DNA of 64,000 nt from Clavaria fumosa. Taxonomy: Eukaryota; Basidiomycota; Agaricomycetes; Agaricales; Clavariaceae. The DNA is taken from NCBI GenBank assembly GCA_951802425.1, contig OX637794.1, positions 5,208,001-5,272,000 on the forward strand. Direction: 5' to 3'. Position numbers and translations under genes: made by a program. Shown one piece after another: positions 23,316-34,980 of this stretch. Under the pieces are notes generated by a model, which saw only the letters and a program-made list of their open reading frames with translations, ran no database searches and had not been told where the DNA came from. How positions within the stretch are numbered: the stretch's first letter is position 1; every line of letters begins with the position of its first letter.

Positions 23316-26300
23316 ATGCCAATCACTAAACGAAAAGAACATGCCCAGGAGGTTGAATTTGTTTCAATTTACAATAAATGACTGCGGAAATCCTTTTTGA
23401 AGTCTCGAAATGTCTACAAACAACCTGCTCAACCATACAACGTTCTACATAGCAAGCTTTGGTCTGGGACCTGCTCCAATGATTCCCTACTCCCCCAAAC
23501 ACCCCATAGCGAGGCCAAACAGACTCTGCCCTTTACATTTAATGCAGATGGTGACCCTGAGTGCATACTGGATTCTGATGCCCAAAGGATTTCACATAAG
23601 AAAAAGCAAGGAAAGGTGAGGACTCCAAGTTGTTCTCTGTATGCTGAAGTATCTGAAAATGTACACATTCAGACTCAGAATGAATTCCTTGAGGATTGGC
23701 TTCCTTTAAGAACAGCTTACCTGAGGGAAATCTTGGAATTAGAAGCTCCACCCCCTTCCAAAATTTGTCAGGTCTGCAATCAGAACAACTTCAAGTTTCG
23801 ATGCCGTGATTGTTTCTATCGGCCTGCAACTTGCTCCTCATGCTGCGCCAAATCTCACATCAATATCCCATTCCATTCCATTGACGTTTGGAATGGAGTT
23901 TGTTTCCTGCCATCTGATCTCCTACATGTTGGACTGGCGATTCACTTAGGGCATCAAGGCTCACCGTGTCCAGAATTCAAAGAGGAAGGGTACAGGGAGA
24001 AGGATCAATGGGAGCAAGATACCAGAAATGAACCTAATTTGGATAGGCCAGGTGCAAGTCTGCTTCTAGTTGTACACTCAAATGGAGTGTGCCGACGGAG
24101 CATCTATTACTGCCAATGCTCAAATGCTCCTTCCCACCATATACAGCTGCTTCAACACCGTCTGTTTCCTGCCAGCTATACGAAACCTCAAACAGTGTTC
24201 ACATTTGAAGTCCTTGGTCACTTCCATATTGAGGCTATGGAGTGTAAAACCTCAGCAGGCGCCTTTTACTCCAAACTAAAGAGATTTACCTCTAATGCTT
24301 TCCCAGACACTGTACCAGTTAGTATCCTCCTCTCCTTTTCCCTCCATTTGTATTGACAAGCTGCTGGCATTAGGATCGATACCGTGAACTAATGAGAGTA
24401 TCTCGTCAATGGCGAGACTTGACAAATAGAAAACGATTTGGTTTTGGGCACGACTTGGATAGGAAAACAGGAAATGGGGACCTAGCACTGTTTTGTCCTG
24501 CTTGCCCTCAACCTGGCATTAATCTTCCTAACAACTGGCAAAGTCAACCAGATCAGTAAGTCTTGTTTTCATTGAATGCATGTGAACCCTGATAAAGAAA
24601 TGCCAGATGGCTTTTCCGCAGATCCCTGGTTGTTGATGGAAATTTCTCAGCAGAACACTTGAAAATGCGAAGAGCAGAGAAAGATGTTAGGTTAGCAAAT
24701 GGAGAGGCATATATTGTAGAGGAGGTGAATTATCAACATCACCTCTCTGAGGGCTTAGAGATTCGAGATGTAGGTGTCTAACTTGGACTGGTCACCTGAG
24801 ATTCACTCCTACAACAGAAATCAAAATGCTCAAATCACAGGGCTATAAGCCAGTCAAATGCTCACTCAAGTCACCTGGAAGCCACAGGAATAGGGGCATG
24901 TGCCTGCTCACGGCATGGGTGTTTCGTGCCACATTCTGTGGTTGATTTCCAGAAGGGCGAGCGGTGAGCTGAAAATGTCTGTATATTTTAATTTGGTTGC
25001 AAATACTTGTTGCTTTTTCTTCCAGTCACATCAACATTGACTATGCAATTTGCCAAGCTATCAAATATAGGACAGAAGGGATGACAGAGACTTTAGTCAT
25101 CTATGATATCTGTTGTCAGTGGATTCGCAATTTCGACAAGAGGGTCCAGGGGAGCCAGTATCTGTCTGTGCACCCTTCAACAACAATCATACCTGCAGTG
25201 GGTAAATTTCACTTGGGGGCACACATTCGTTCCTGTTTCCCACTGTTCTCCTTGAACTTTGTTCATGGTGCTGGCCAACAAGATGGAGAGATTTTGGAGA
25301 CTCTGTGGTCAAACCTGAACAAGGTCTCCAGCAGCATACGGGCCATGAGCAAGGCACATCGGCACGAAATATTAGACGACTACATGCGAGATTCAAACTG
25401 GAAGAAAACAGTGGGTATTGGTGGGTATCAAAATTTTCTAAGCGAATTTGGGATAACTGAATATGCAATCTAGTGAAGGCCCTCCTGGCGAAGTACAATG
25501 CTGCAACAGAAGGTCTTCGACAAACCAAGATTGCATTCAATGATTTGAATGAAGGGATTGGATCAGAAGCAAGAGAAGAATGGATGAATTTAGAGCAGAT
25601 TGCTCTGCAAAATCGAGGGGAAGCCCTCAAAATATACGATATACAACTGGAAAAGAGTGAGTTGATATTCCTCACTTCATCACTAGAGACAGAAATCTGA
25701 AAATTTCAATATGAAGCACCAACTCTTGCAGATATCAGGCTAACTCTCTCAGCTAGGGAAAAAGAAACTGGAGTACCTTCAGGGATTACATCATTCCTGA
25801 CTCAAGGCATGGATCTGGAACATATTCAGTAAGTGACATCCAAGATGCTAAGCCTACACACATGCCAATGAGCCTCCAGATGTTCAATTGACCTAACCCG
25901 GAAGAGGAGACTCACAGCAGCTCAGAAGCAAAGCATTATTGATAAACAGAATGCACTTCAATCCAAAATTGAAAATTTCAACCAACGAGTCTATACTGTT
26001 CTGGGAGATTTCGAGTGGGATGACCAACACCAGGAGACCATGCCAGAAGACACTGGACCTAGAGAAGAAACACAGGATGATCCTCAAGATGGTGACGTGG
26101 AAGACCTGGACATGGACGAGCAGAATTTCATACAGAACAGGCTTTGGATGCCTTCTACGTTTGGCCACGACTTCTGCTTGAAAAATGGGTGGGAAAAATT
26201 TGTGGATCAAGAAATACAGCTGCGGGTGGTACAAGCAGAGGAGTCACTTGAAGGGCTCAGACTGGCAATCGGACACAAGTCGTTGCTTTACAAGATACGA

Positions 26301-26916
26301 ATTCGAAAATCCAAAACCCAGGCAAGCAAGACCAGGAGCCGCTCAGAACTCCTCCAAGTGAATGACAAGATCAAGGAGTATACTGGGAGGTACAAGTGTG
26401 CTAGGTCTGCCTTGATAAGCCTGGGAGCACCTGCACATGTACTTGAGAAGTTTCAAGTTCTCCAAGACACGGACTTGAAAGTTAACACAGATGTGGCAGA
26501 GGAAAACCGGATTGGGCAGCGAAATGATGCATTACCCTGGTTCTGGAGGATTGGGACTGGGGGGAATGCCAGGAACCCTTTGATGAATGAAAGTGAGTTC
26601 TTCGATATGTTAGCTTCCTCATATGTTTCTATGCTGACTGAAATAAGTATTGAGGGTGAACTGGCTGAGAGCAAAGGCTCGATATGACAGGTGGGAAGAA
26701 GAGATGTTATTGGTGAGACACGAAATGACATGGGCATTGGCATGGTATTCACACCAACAAAGGGAATGGGAGAGGAGGAGAGTCTGGGCAGAAACACAGT
26801 GCTTGCATGGTCACAGAAGCTATGCTGAGAAGCAGGCTATGGTATGGAAGTGGATGAAGGAGGCTGCATCTACTGCCTGGGGTGATATTTTGAGTCTACC
26901 ACAAGTCAAATCTTAG
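23316..26916 (+). CDS. KDZ-family transposase with CxC2 zinc cluster
   Basis: About ten exons, roughly 1,030 aa. The start is MPITKRKEHAQE, spliced to SRNVYKQP across a 51-nt intron. The CxC2-type cysteine cluster (CQVCNQNNFKFRCRDC, then CSSCCAKSH) lies at about 23,768-23,860. The RNase H-fold core follows: FGFGH and LFCPACPQPGIN, VVDGNFSAEHLKMR (Asp at 24,635-24,637), a zinc-like CACSRHGCFVPHSVVDF block, LVIYDICCQW (Asp at 25,105-25,107) and GAGQQDGEILETLW (acidic residues at 25,282-25,299). The C-terminus is charged, ending in RVNWLRAKARYDRWEEE and KWMKEAASTAWGDI. I followed the frame through every intron with no stop or frameshift, so the enzyme looks intact. It should act on the arm ends in the nucleus. 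It is convergent with the TET/JBP gene. Confidence 0.93.
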
Positions 26917-27027
26917 CTAGCCACATCAATTGTGGGGATACAAAGCACTGGAATTTCACCCAGACAGAAGCTCTTTTCCTGGAGTTCAGCAACAGTGATG
27001 AAGTGACCAGTTTCTATATAAATGTAC

Positions 27028-28203
27028 CTAGGTCAACAATTGCATGTACGTATTTTGAGTTGGGTAAGTTGGTCGTGGTATCTGTAGACGGTCATGAACA
27101 GAATCTTTCATGAAATGAGCAATGCACAATCGTTCGCCACCCTCCCAATCCATCACTTCATGCAGAAAAACTTTACCCGCAAATACAAGGACAGTTCCAG
27201 GATTGTAGGCAAATTGACCACCAAGTTCCTGGAGTGTCATGTATGCCTGCTTGTGAGTTCCAGCACTAACCAAAAGATCGTAGTGAGCCAGGCAGCCTCC
27301 CTTGTCGCGATGTGCAGGAGTCTTCCTGTTCACGATGACTTCCATTGCCGTAAAGATTGAGGGCCAAAGCTGCACATTCTTGTATGTTTTTGCCATTGCC
27401 ACCCCAGATTGCACTTGGTCAATGGCTGAGCTCCCAAAGTCATATTGTTCTGGTGCGACCAAGGCCATAATTGAATTGCACAGCTTCTCTGCATGTGCGA
27501 TTCCTCGAATGAAGGAGGAACCATATGCAGTCTGCAAGCTGGTCGAAGCATGCAGTTTATCACTGAGCTGTTGACATTGAGACAGTAAAACAAGGTAGTT
27601 ATGTGACAGCATTACCTGTTGCTGGCCTTGCATAAACCAGCCAGGAGAGAAGGACTTGATTCCGGCACCAAAACGACCTCCGCCTTCAGGTTCGACAAAT
27701 CCCGTAGTACGCCCAGCATTACTTGGCAAGTCTCTGTCCAGATGCTTGCTAATGTGCTCACACCCTCTGTTGTACTGCTCCTGTAAATTGGTTAGAAAAT
27801 ATGGTTCAAATTTGATTGCCTTATCTCACCACTCTAGCACTAGAAAGAATTCCAGGCAGAGCCCACAGCAAGATACGACCGTGCTTATCAATTATTGTGC
27901 AGGGTTCCTCTTGAACACCGAGGTCTTGAGGCTGCTTGAAATACTTGCTGAATTTCACCAAGGCTGCATCGAAATTATTGCTGCGTTTGGCTATGAGATT
28001 GATATGTTTCACACTGTCTGCAAACCGATCTATGTCCCATTCCGTTTGAACTGAATGGTCAAAGTGTTCAGCTGATTGTTGCAAGTCATTTAAGCTAACG
28101 CACTTGGGTTGAAGAGGGCATAGGCCACAGTTAGAACTACACGTTGTAGTTCTTCTTGAGTCACAGGTTGGTCGTCAGCATTACTCTCGTTGCTGGAATC
28201 CAT
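27028..28203 (-). CDS. TET/JBP-family 2-oxoglutarate/Fe(II) dioxygenase
   Basis: Four exons, including a probable 48-nt in-frame intron near 27,573-27,620. The double-stranded beta-helix core shows the HxD iron motif in NRKTPAHRDKGG (His codon 27,310-27,312), a strand QLGGQFAYNPGTVLVFAG-like segment, the distal His in FLHEVMDW, and the 2-oxoglutarate Arg in GERLCIAHFMKD. This arrangement, with its place beside a KDZ transposase, matches the fungal TET/JBP group, which oxidises 5-methylcytosine. The start ATGGATTCC at 28,203 is a choice; the frame stays open upstream to at least 28,255, so the protein may be longer. An intron of only about 32 nt near 28,085-28,110 is unusually short. The function follows from family knowledge; activity is untested. 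Confidence 0.87.
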
Positions 28204-28725
28204 GGCAACTCTCAATTCCTCAAGTTCGCCCCAAATTTTCAACCTTCCTTCAATTTTAGCTGGCTTAACAGGATTAAAAATTGATGACTTGCCTTGTCTT
28301 GAGTGGCTTTTGCATTTTATGAGTTACGTGCTTGCGTATCGTAGTGCGTAAGAGGCTCCACATGGTGCCTTTCAAAGTAGATGGCCTTGGGTGGGCATTA
28401 GACATCAACTCAGCTCAGTTAGACGATACATATGCATCACAAGGAGCATAATTGGTCCTCTTGTTTGAGCCAGATAAGTCAGTCTCTTGATGCTTCCTTT
28501 TGGCCATTGGATGAGCTGAATTCGCAAATCTATGTTAGGGGGTTTGACAGTCAACAAGGTCACATGACTCCTTTTTTTTCTATTCTTCTTTTGAATCAGC
28601 ATTTATATACTGCAACATTGGCAAAGACAAAGACGCGGTTGCACGTATGGTGCATATTTATGAGATAAAGGATGAATTGGGGACAGAGGTATGTGGCATG
28701 GGTTTTTAGGTTATATTGCCGTCAT
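28204..28725. other. Non-coding spacer with left copy of a 155-bp repeat
   Basis: No gene recognised. Positions about 28,588-28,743 (tgaatcagcatttatatact...) are repeated at 29,484-29,640 with a few differences, mostly CG/CA or CG/TG. Confidence 0.6.
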
Positions 28726-29142
28726 TTAGTGTGGGTCAGGCGGGTTTGTTGGGTATGATGCAGTATCGAAGAGGTTAAGGCTGGGTAGTTCTAGTGGGAT
28801 AGGGGGTTTGAGCGGCTCTCCGGTTGAGGTGAATACTCCGGAGATTCGTAAGAATTTCGCGATGGCGAGTAGTCCTTTGGTACCGCTGAGCGGGATTGGC
28901 GGAGAGTGGTCGCGATGCACTTCCGATAGTATGTCTTGGTGTAAGAATTTCGCGATGGCGAGTAGTCCTTTGGTACCGCTGAGCGGGATTGGCGGAGAGT
29001 GGTCGCGATGCACTTCCGATAGTATGTGTCGGTGTTCGTCGTATGCTCGGCAATTATGGAATATATGGTCTATGTATCTCGTCGCTGGAGTTGTTGGGAT
29101 CGTGTCTCCGCAGAGGCATTCGGGCTCGTGAGGTATTTTCAT
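28726..29142 (-). pseudogene. C-terminal fragment of a non-LTR retrotransposon (LINE)
   Basis: The frame starts LCGDTIPTTPATRYIDHIF and has HIFHNCRAYDEHRHIL, then GTKGLLAIAKFL, then RISGVFTSTGEP. This is the Cys/His tail and last helices found at the end of fungal jockey/Tad-like LINE polyproteins. A stretch of about 85-90 bp (DILSEVHRDHSPPIPLSG...) is tandemly duplicated, at about 28,850-28,940 and 28,941-29,030. The 5' part of the element is missing, as is common for LINEs. It lies between the two 155-bp direct repeats, so those repeats flank an insertion inside the large transposon. Confidence 0.65.
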
Positions 29143-29693
29143 ATATTGTGATGCTCTCTTATGACAGGCACACAGTACAGCATTGATGGCAGAGGATAGT
29201 CATTTAGAGAAGTTCAATCAGAGTAGCTGGTAACAAGGCAATGTGAGAGCCAGTGTCATCTAGGCCTTTATGTTGGCCCTGATATATGCCTCATTAATTG
29301 ATGAATGGGCCATTGAGCAATGTATTAGCCACAGTTATGTAGGCCTATATGTTCATTACTACAAATTTACAATTCGGCCAACATGCAGTCTTCGCAGGTA
29401 ATACATTTTTCAGGCTGGGCCTACACATTTGCCCAATGATGTCTCTTGATCGGCCCTCACGTATGCCTCATTAATTGATGATTGGGCTGTTGAATCAGCA
29501 TTTATATACTGCAACATTGGCAAAGACAAAGACACGGTTGTATGTATGGTACGTATTTATGAGATAAAGGATGAATTGGGGACAGAGGTATGTGGCATGG
29601 GTTTGTAGGTTATATTGCCATCATTTAGTGTGGGTCAGGCGGTTAGGTCAGATATCCATGTTCCTTCATACGTGAAGGAACAGATGCTTTACA
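29143..29693. other. Non-coding spacer with right copy of the 155-bp repeat
   Basis: tgcctcattaattgatga occurs twice (about 29,287 and 29,464). The right 155-bp repeat is at 29,484-29,640. No coding frame was recognised. Confidence 0.6.
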
Positions 29694-31271
29694 CTACTGT
29701 TGATTTATAATTAGCCAGCGCCCTCCAAAAATTTCGCCTCCCAGCCAAACTTTCTCCTCAGGTGCATTGAAGATAAGTTTGTTGGTGCACTGCGGATTTC
29801 GACAAGCAAATATTCTCGCCCCAGCATTACCAGTAGATGAGACCCAGGAGCGGATGCAGCCACAAGCCTTGCACTGCACTGGGAGCTGATTTCCCCAAGG
29901 GCGAAGCTCAGGGTGAACCCACATATAACGAGCACCACGTATTTGTCCCTCTCTTGCCTGGAGATGGACGATGTCGGTGTGGCGACAAATTGCTGATGTC
30001 GCAGGTAGGAGCCTCCGGAGACAGTCCTCCAGAGGGAATCCCTCCACCAGAACTTGCTGGGCATAGCCAACTACAAACCCTGCCGTAAGGCAAGGTTGCA
30101 GCTCAGCGGCTGTGAATGTGATGACATCCGAAATCAAAAGGCTGGAAATTTTGATTAATTAGCAAATTGAGAGTGCTAGTTATTGTCTTACTGCTTGGTT
30201 GCCTCTGCTAGCTCTGAATAACTACGGAAGTTCTTGACTAATGTTCCACAGGACATCATCCACAATGTGACCTCTGCCCCTTTGAGGAATGTCAAGTGGG
30301 CAGGTGGGAGGAGGACGTTGAGAAACTAAGGCTTCAAATTAGCTGGAGGCAGATGCATTGTAAACAAACTCATGGGTTTGACCTGGGTGCATAACCCAGG
30401 TGAAAGAAAGAGGTTGCCAGTGTCATCATGAGAATGATTCGTAATAAAAATTACGACACGGGGATGTTTATTTCTGTGAAAATGGTTAGTACAATATGAT
30501 ATGAAACAGAAAGCTCATACTGAATCTTATGCACCAAGCTCTTCATGTACTCTGCGTGCAAATTGATAAGGATGTCATTGGCAAGATCGAACACAACCTC
30601 TTCATACTGCAACGCCTCATCTCCAAGATACGACCGCATATAGTCGGCGAGAAGTCTTGCCGGCGTTCCAGCATGATCCATTCCTTTGAGGAGAAAGTGC
30701 AAGACAAGTAGTCCCTTGTTGCTGACACGAGAATTTGCAGTCATTTGAAAATTGCCTACTACCTTGAGAGGTTGTGCAAACGCTGGTCGCAATCTTGCCG
30801 TGTCGGGCTTCCCGTCGATGATGTCAAGGCCCTTTGTCAAATAGAACCCCTACAATGCAAAGATAAGAGAACGAAACAGAATAAGTAAATCAATGCTCAC
30901 ATAATATGGGCTGAGGGTGGGTCCTTTGAAAGACCGAGCATGGCAGGTGAGACACATGAACTTGAGGTGTTCGGTGTCGATCGAAGTCGGGACAGTGAGG
31001 CATTTTGTGCATAGCGCCCGAGCACAGTAATCAAAGACAAAAAGAAAACCACCATTAAGGCACATGTAGCAGAACTGTGGAAAAAGTTTATTGTTTTGTA
31101 CCAGTGCTCAGAGCAAAGGCGAATACTCACATTTTCACCCTCACTAGCAAATTCTGGTCTAACCAGCACTGTAGAAGTAGCTGTCGTTCTTGTGGATACA
31201 GCTGACCCTGGGACAATGCGGAGAGCGCGACCGCCGGTACTTCTCTGTGCTGTTTGTTTGTTTCGAGCCAT
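29694..31271 (-). CDS. Zinc-finger protein with a histone H3-like N-terminal tail
   Basis: Exons 31,271-31,131, 31,074-30,901, 30,849-30,521, 30,473-30,192 and 30,141-29,694. The first residues, MARNKQTAQRSTGGRALR, match the H3 tail (ARTKQTARKSTGGKAPR) at 12 of 17 positions. K4, Q5, T6, S10 and R17 are kept, while K9 and K14 are Arg. Exon 2 encodes a PHD/RING-like cysteine domain (FCYMCLNGG, YCARALCTKC, FMCLTCH). Next come PYYGFYLTKGL, a helical region with LLVLHFLLKGMD, and a C-terminal Cys module (CKACG, CRNPQCTN). An in-frame TAG at 30,326-30,328 is avoided if 30,326-30,382 is spliced as a 57-nt intron; otherwise it is a nonsense mutation. From memory, the body resembles a large family of unnamed Agaricomycete proteins. 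The mimicry is seen; its function is inference. Confidence 0.78.
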
Positions 31272-32437
31272 TGCGAGGGGGATAAGCACTAAGAGAGAGT
31301 GAGGGTCATGCATATATAATGTTTTCCAGATCACCTTGACTACAACAATACAAGACTACATCTCTTGAATAGGGGAGGTTCAGTCGACAGTGGTACCACA
31401 CAACGATTAGACAGAGGGGAGAACAAGGTGTGAAGCAATAAGTTCAGACAAGAAGGAAGTTTCTATAACTACCAGGGTAGGCAAGTACAATGATTGGACA
31501 AAGGGGGAACAAGACATGTTCAGACCAGGAAAGACTACTGTATGTGTAGTTACAAAGGCACAACAAGAATATATCCAAGGCTGGGACAAAGCATCAAGAG
31601 AGCGTGATGAGTGTTGAGAAGGGCTCATGCTCAAACGTTCTCTCGTTTACTTGTGTCTATAATAATTCTCATTCACTTGTTTATAGTTGTCCCTTTGTGT
31701 CTACCTGCTCTCCTCTCCTTGTATTTACCTACTGGTGCCGTCGTGCCCTCTTGGCATTCGTGCTATGGCCCTGTAGCGGATACTTGCGGAGACAAGACCT
31801 TGTGCATGCCTGCCACTGCCATGCTGTCCCGCCCTGCCCTGCTGCCACTGCTGCTCCCTTTCCCCACCCTGACGCTCTGCTTCTGCCCTGTCCCTGCTGC
31901 CACCAATGGCCCCAGTCCCCGCCATTGGTCTGTGACCACTGTTGGGGGCTTGGGCCATTGCTGCCGCATGCTGCAGCCGCAGCCGCCACCACTGTCATTG
32001 CCGCCACATACAAATGGCGTAAACTGATGTAAAACACTCCCTTCACAGGATGTGTGATGACAGCAGAGGGTGCATGGCTTCGAAGCCACTAGCCCTGCTT
32101 AGGGTTAGGGTTAGGGCTGCAAAACTGCATAAGTTACAGTATGATTTCTTTATATCATCTTCATTTCAAAAAAAGCGTCAAGTACAAATAATTTACAAGT
32201 CTAGTGTAAAACGTATCAAAAAGAAAACCATGTCAGGCATTTACGTCAGAGGATGGGTGGCCAAATCCACCTCTGACTAGCCATTCACATCGCAATATAT
32301 GCTTCATTGCAAAGAGGGCACTGCAATCTAAGCAGTGCCCCACTTCGCTGAAGCAAGAGTTCCCCCCAGTCTCGAGTAGATAAAAAAAACGGACTTACTG
32401 ATTGTTGTCCATAAGAGAGGGAATCTGTAAGAAACTG
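31272..32437. other. Non-coding, low-complexity spacer
   Basis: No gene supported. Pro/Ala/His-rich frames on both strands at 31,600-32,090 reflect CCN/CTG-rich sequence. A 70-80-bp segment at about 31,893-31,972 (caatggccccagtccccgcc...) recurs inverted at 33,838-33,915 and 34,098-34,175. Three TTAGGG units stand at 32,099-32,117. Confidence 0.55.
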
Positions 32438-32662
32438 GGGTGGGAGGACGCTAACCACATGGCGGCTAGCAGTCCATCCCGGAGCCCATACGGCAACCCC
32501 AAGGTATGAGTGGGGTGAGAGGACGCTAACCACATGGCGGCTAGCAGTCCATCCCGGAGCCCATACGGCAACCCCAAGGTATGAGTGGGGTGAGAGGACG
32601 CTAACCACATGGCGGCTAGCAGTCCATCTCGGAGCCCATACGGCAACCCCAGGGTATGAGCA
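32438..32662. repeat. 75-bp tandem repeat, three copies
   Basis: ctaaccacatggcggctagc starts at 32,451, 32,526 and 32,601, an exact 75-bp period with one or two differences per copy. The period is a multiple of three, so the minus strand stays open with a 25-residue repeat (VAVWAPGWTASRHVVS...). Nothing else supports coding. Confidence 0.85.
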
Positions 32663-34980
32663 CAAGCAAGGCAAAATCACTTACAATGATGAGGGGTTGG
32701 GGGAGGTCGTCTGCATAATAGACGACACTCACATCCTTGGCCCAATTGGCCACCCCAGGTGGGTATGAATGAGGGTTGGTTGGGGCCGGCTCGCATCTAA
32801 GCCGCCACCAAACCAAAAGGCCCATACGGCCACCCTCTTCACATAAAATTCTGAAAAACCACATCAACGAGCACCACATCGACCAATAATGAGTCGCATT
32901 GGAATACACGCACCTCTGCAGGTGTCGAGCTAAGAGACACCTGATGACAGACAAGGGCAGCATTCCCTGTGCGGCACTGCAGTTGCCGCACAGAGAATGC
33001 TGTCCCTGTCCATCACGAACCATAAAATAGATGTCCCAGGCGGCGTGGCAGGAGGCTCGGTGGGCGGGTAGACAGGGGAAACAAGGCGGACAAGAGCGAC
33101 GAGGCGGACGAGAGCGATGAGGCGGACGAGAGTGACGAGGCGGACGAGAGTGATGAGGCGGACGAGAGTGAGGTGATGGAGCGGAAGACAAAAGATGGTG
33201 CGACCATCTTTTGTTTGTTTGTTTGATATCTAAGGCGATTCAACATTTGGCTCTGTTTGTTTATATTGATATGTCACATGATCTCAATAAATTACACGAT
33301 CACGTGTTGCCTTCTCACTGCCCTGCTCACTCCTGCCATGCCTCACCCGCTCGCTCCTCGCTCTGCCGCGTCTGACCCGCTTCTCGACCACCCGCTCTCT
33401 GCTCTGCTAATTCCAGTGCACCCAGTGCCCTGCTTCTGCCGCTTAGTGCACCCTGCACCCTGCCCACACCGCTTAGCACACCCTGCACTCCATCCACAAC
33501 ACCTGGCGCACCCCGCGTTCCATCCACACTGCCTGGGCCCTGCATATGCCATCTGGTGCACCCTGTACTCTGCCTACACCAACCCCGCCTTACTGCCCAC
33601 TCCCAACCTCATGTCAGCAATGGTGCGTTGTTATCCCATCCCCCTTCTCCCCTTGCTACTCTTTCAGCCTCACGGCAACCACGGCGGCAGCATCAACGAC
33701 AACGACAACGATGGTTGCATGGCCAGCAACGACGGCGGTGATGACAGTAATGGCGGCGGCGGCTGCATGGCCAGTGACGACGACAACGGCGGCAGCAGCA
33801 GCGGCCAGCGATGACGACGGCGGCGGTGGCGGCGGCACAGCAGCATGCGGCAGAAATGGCCCAAGCCCCCAACAGTGGTCATAGACCAATGTCAGGGACT
33901 GGGGCCATTGCGGCAGCGGCAGCAGCAGCAACAATGATGGCTACGTGGCCAGCGACGACAACGACGACGACAGCAGCGGCCATCAATAGTGACGATCGTG
34001 ACGGCTGCATGGCCAGCAATGACGACGGTGGCGGCGGCGCAGCAGCAGCAGCATTGGCACGGCCAGCAAGGACGACGAGGACGGCGGCGGCAGCGGTGGC
34101 GCGGCAGCATGCAGTGATAATGGCCCAAGCCCCCAACAGTGGTCATAGACCAATGGCAGGGACTGGGGCCATTGGGCAAGGAGCGGCTGGGCGGAGAGTG
34201 GCAGTAGGAGCAGCAGGGCAGGGAATGGCAGCAGGGTGTGGAATGTGGAACCGGGGTGGCAGCAGGGCGGGGAATGGGTGGGCGACGAGCAGGTCACAGA
34301 ATTGGTTGGCGACAAGCAGGTCAGGATGGGAAGCGGGTCAGGGATCAGGGACGGTAGCAAGGCATGGAGGAACAGAGGTGGCAGCAGGGAGGAGGGAGCA
34401 GGGGCAGCAGCACGGCGGTGATGCATGACAGATCGAGGGTGGCAGCAGGGCGGGGAGCGCGACCGGGCAGGGAGTGTGGCAGATGAGGAGCATGGCAGGG
34501 GACCATGGCGGGGCAGGGAGCAGGCCGTTCCCTGCCCCATCAGACACATGATGAAGCAGACCAATCAGGGGTGGCGGCAGGGCAGGGAGTGATGAGATGG
34601 GGGTGATGTAATGCAACAGGGGATGGCGGTGGTCAGGAGGTGGAGGAAGTCTCCAAGGACAGGAAGGTGTCATCCAGCAGGGACGCCTAGTGCTGATATC
34701 GCTGAAAATTGTACTACAAATGACATTATTTTTCTCATGTTACCTTTCCTTTCATTTCGGAGCCTTCTGTGCTCATACACTTCCATGTCATTAGAGGGAG
34801 ACCACCCGGATTGTGCTACATTCAGATTTCAAGCAGAAGCACAAGAGCAGAGGCCCGTGACAGTGTAACAGGTGTGACATGTAACAGTGGGGATCCCGGG
34901 CACTGCCACCGTCAATTTCATCCTTTTTTAGTACTTGAATCCTTGTTACGTACTTGAACTTACTCCCAAACCACACTTCA
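32663..34980. other. GC-rich simple-repeat region of the element
   Basis: No gene supported. It holds an 18-bp repeat, gaggcggacgagagtgac, about five copies (33,095-33,178). A perfect 12-bp stem hairpin (acaaaagatggt/accatcttttgt, loop gcg) lies at about 33,190-33,216. Trinucleotide-rich GCGGCA/GACGAC sequence runs from 33,660 to 34,120, and GGCAGCAGGG-type repeats from 34,190 to 34,560. A partial copy of the GTGACAGTGTAAC...CCCGGG motif is at 34,855-34,905. It directly precedes the JmjC gene. Confidence 0.6.

Noticed and set aside
32099..32117. Three TTAGGG units as an interstitial telomere
   Set aside because: Only three units and no other subtelomeric feature; chance or slippage is adequate.
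32690..32750. YYADDL reading near 32,720 that resembles the reverse transcriptase YxDD box
   Set aside because: No other RT motif lies upstream or downstream and the surrounding sequence is repeat-like.
31600..34430. Long frames on both strands (up to about 205 aa) in the simple-repeat region of the transposon
   Set aside because: They are Ala/Asp/Pro/His-rich readings of GCN and GAC repeats, open in several frames at once, without splice structure or domain.
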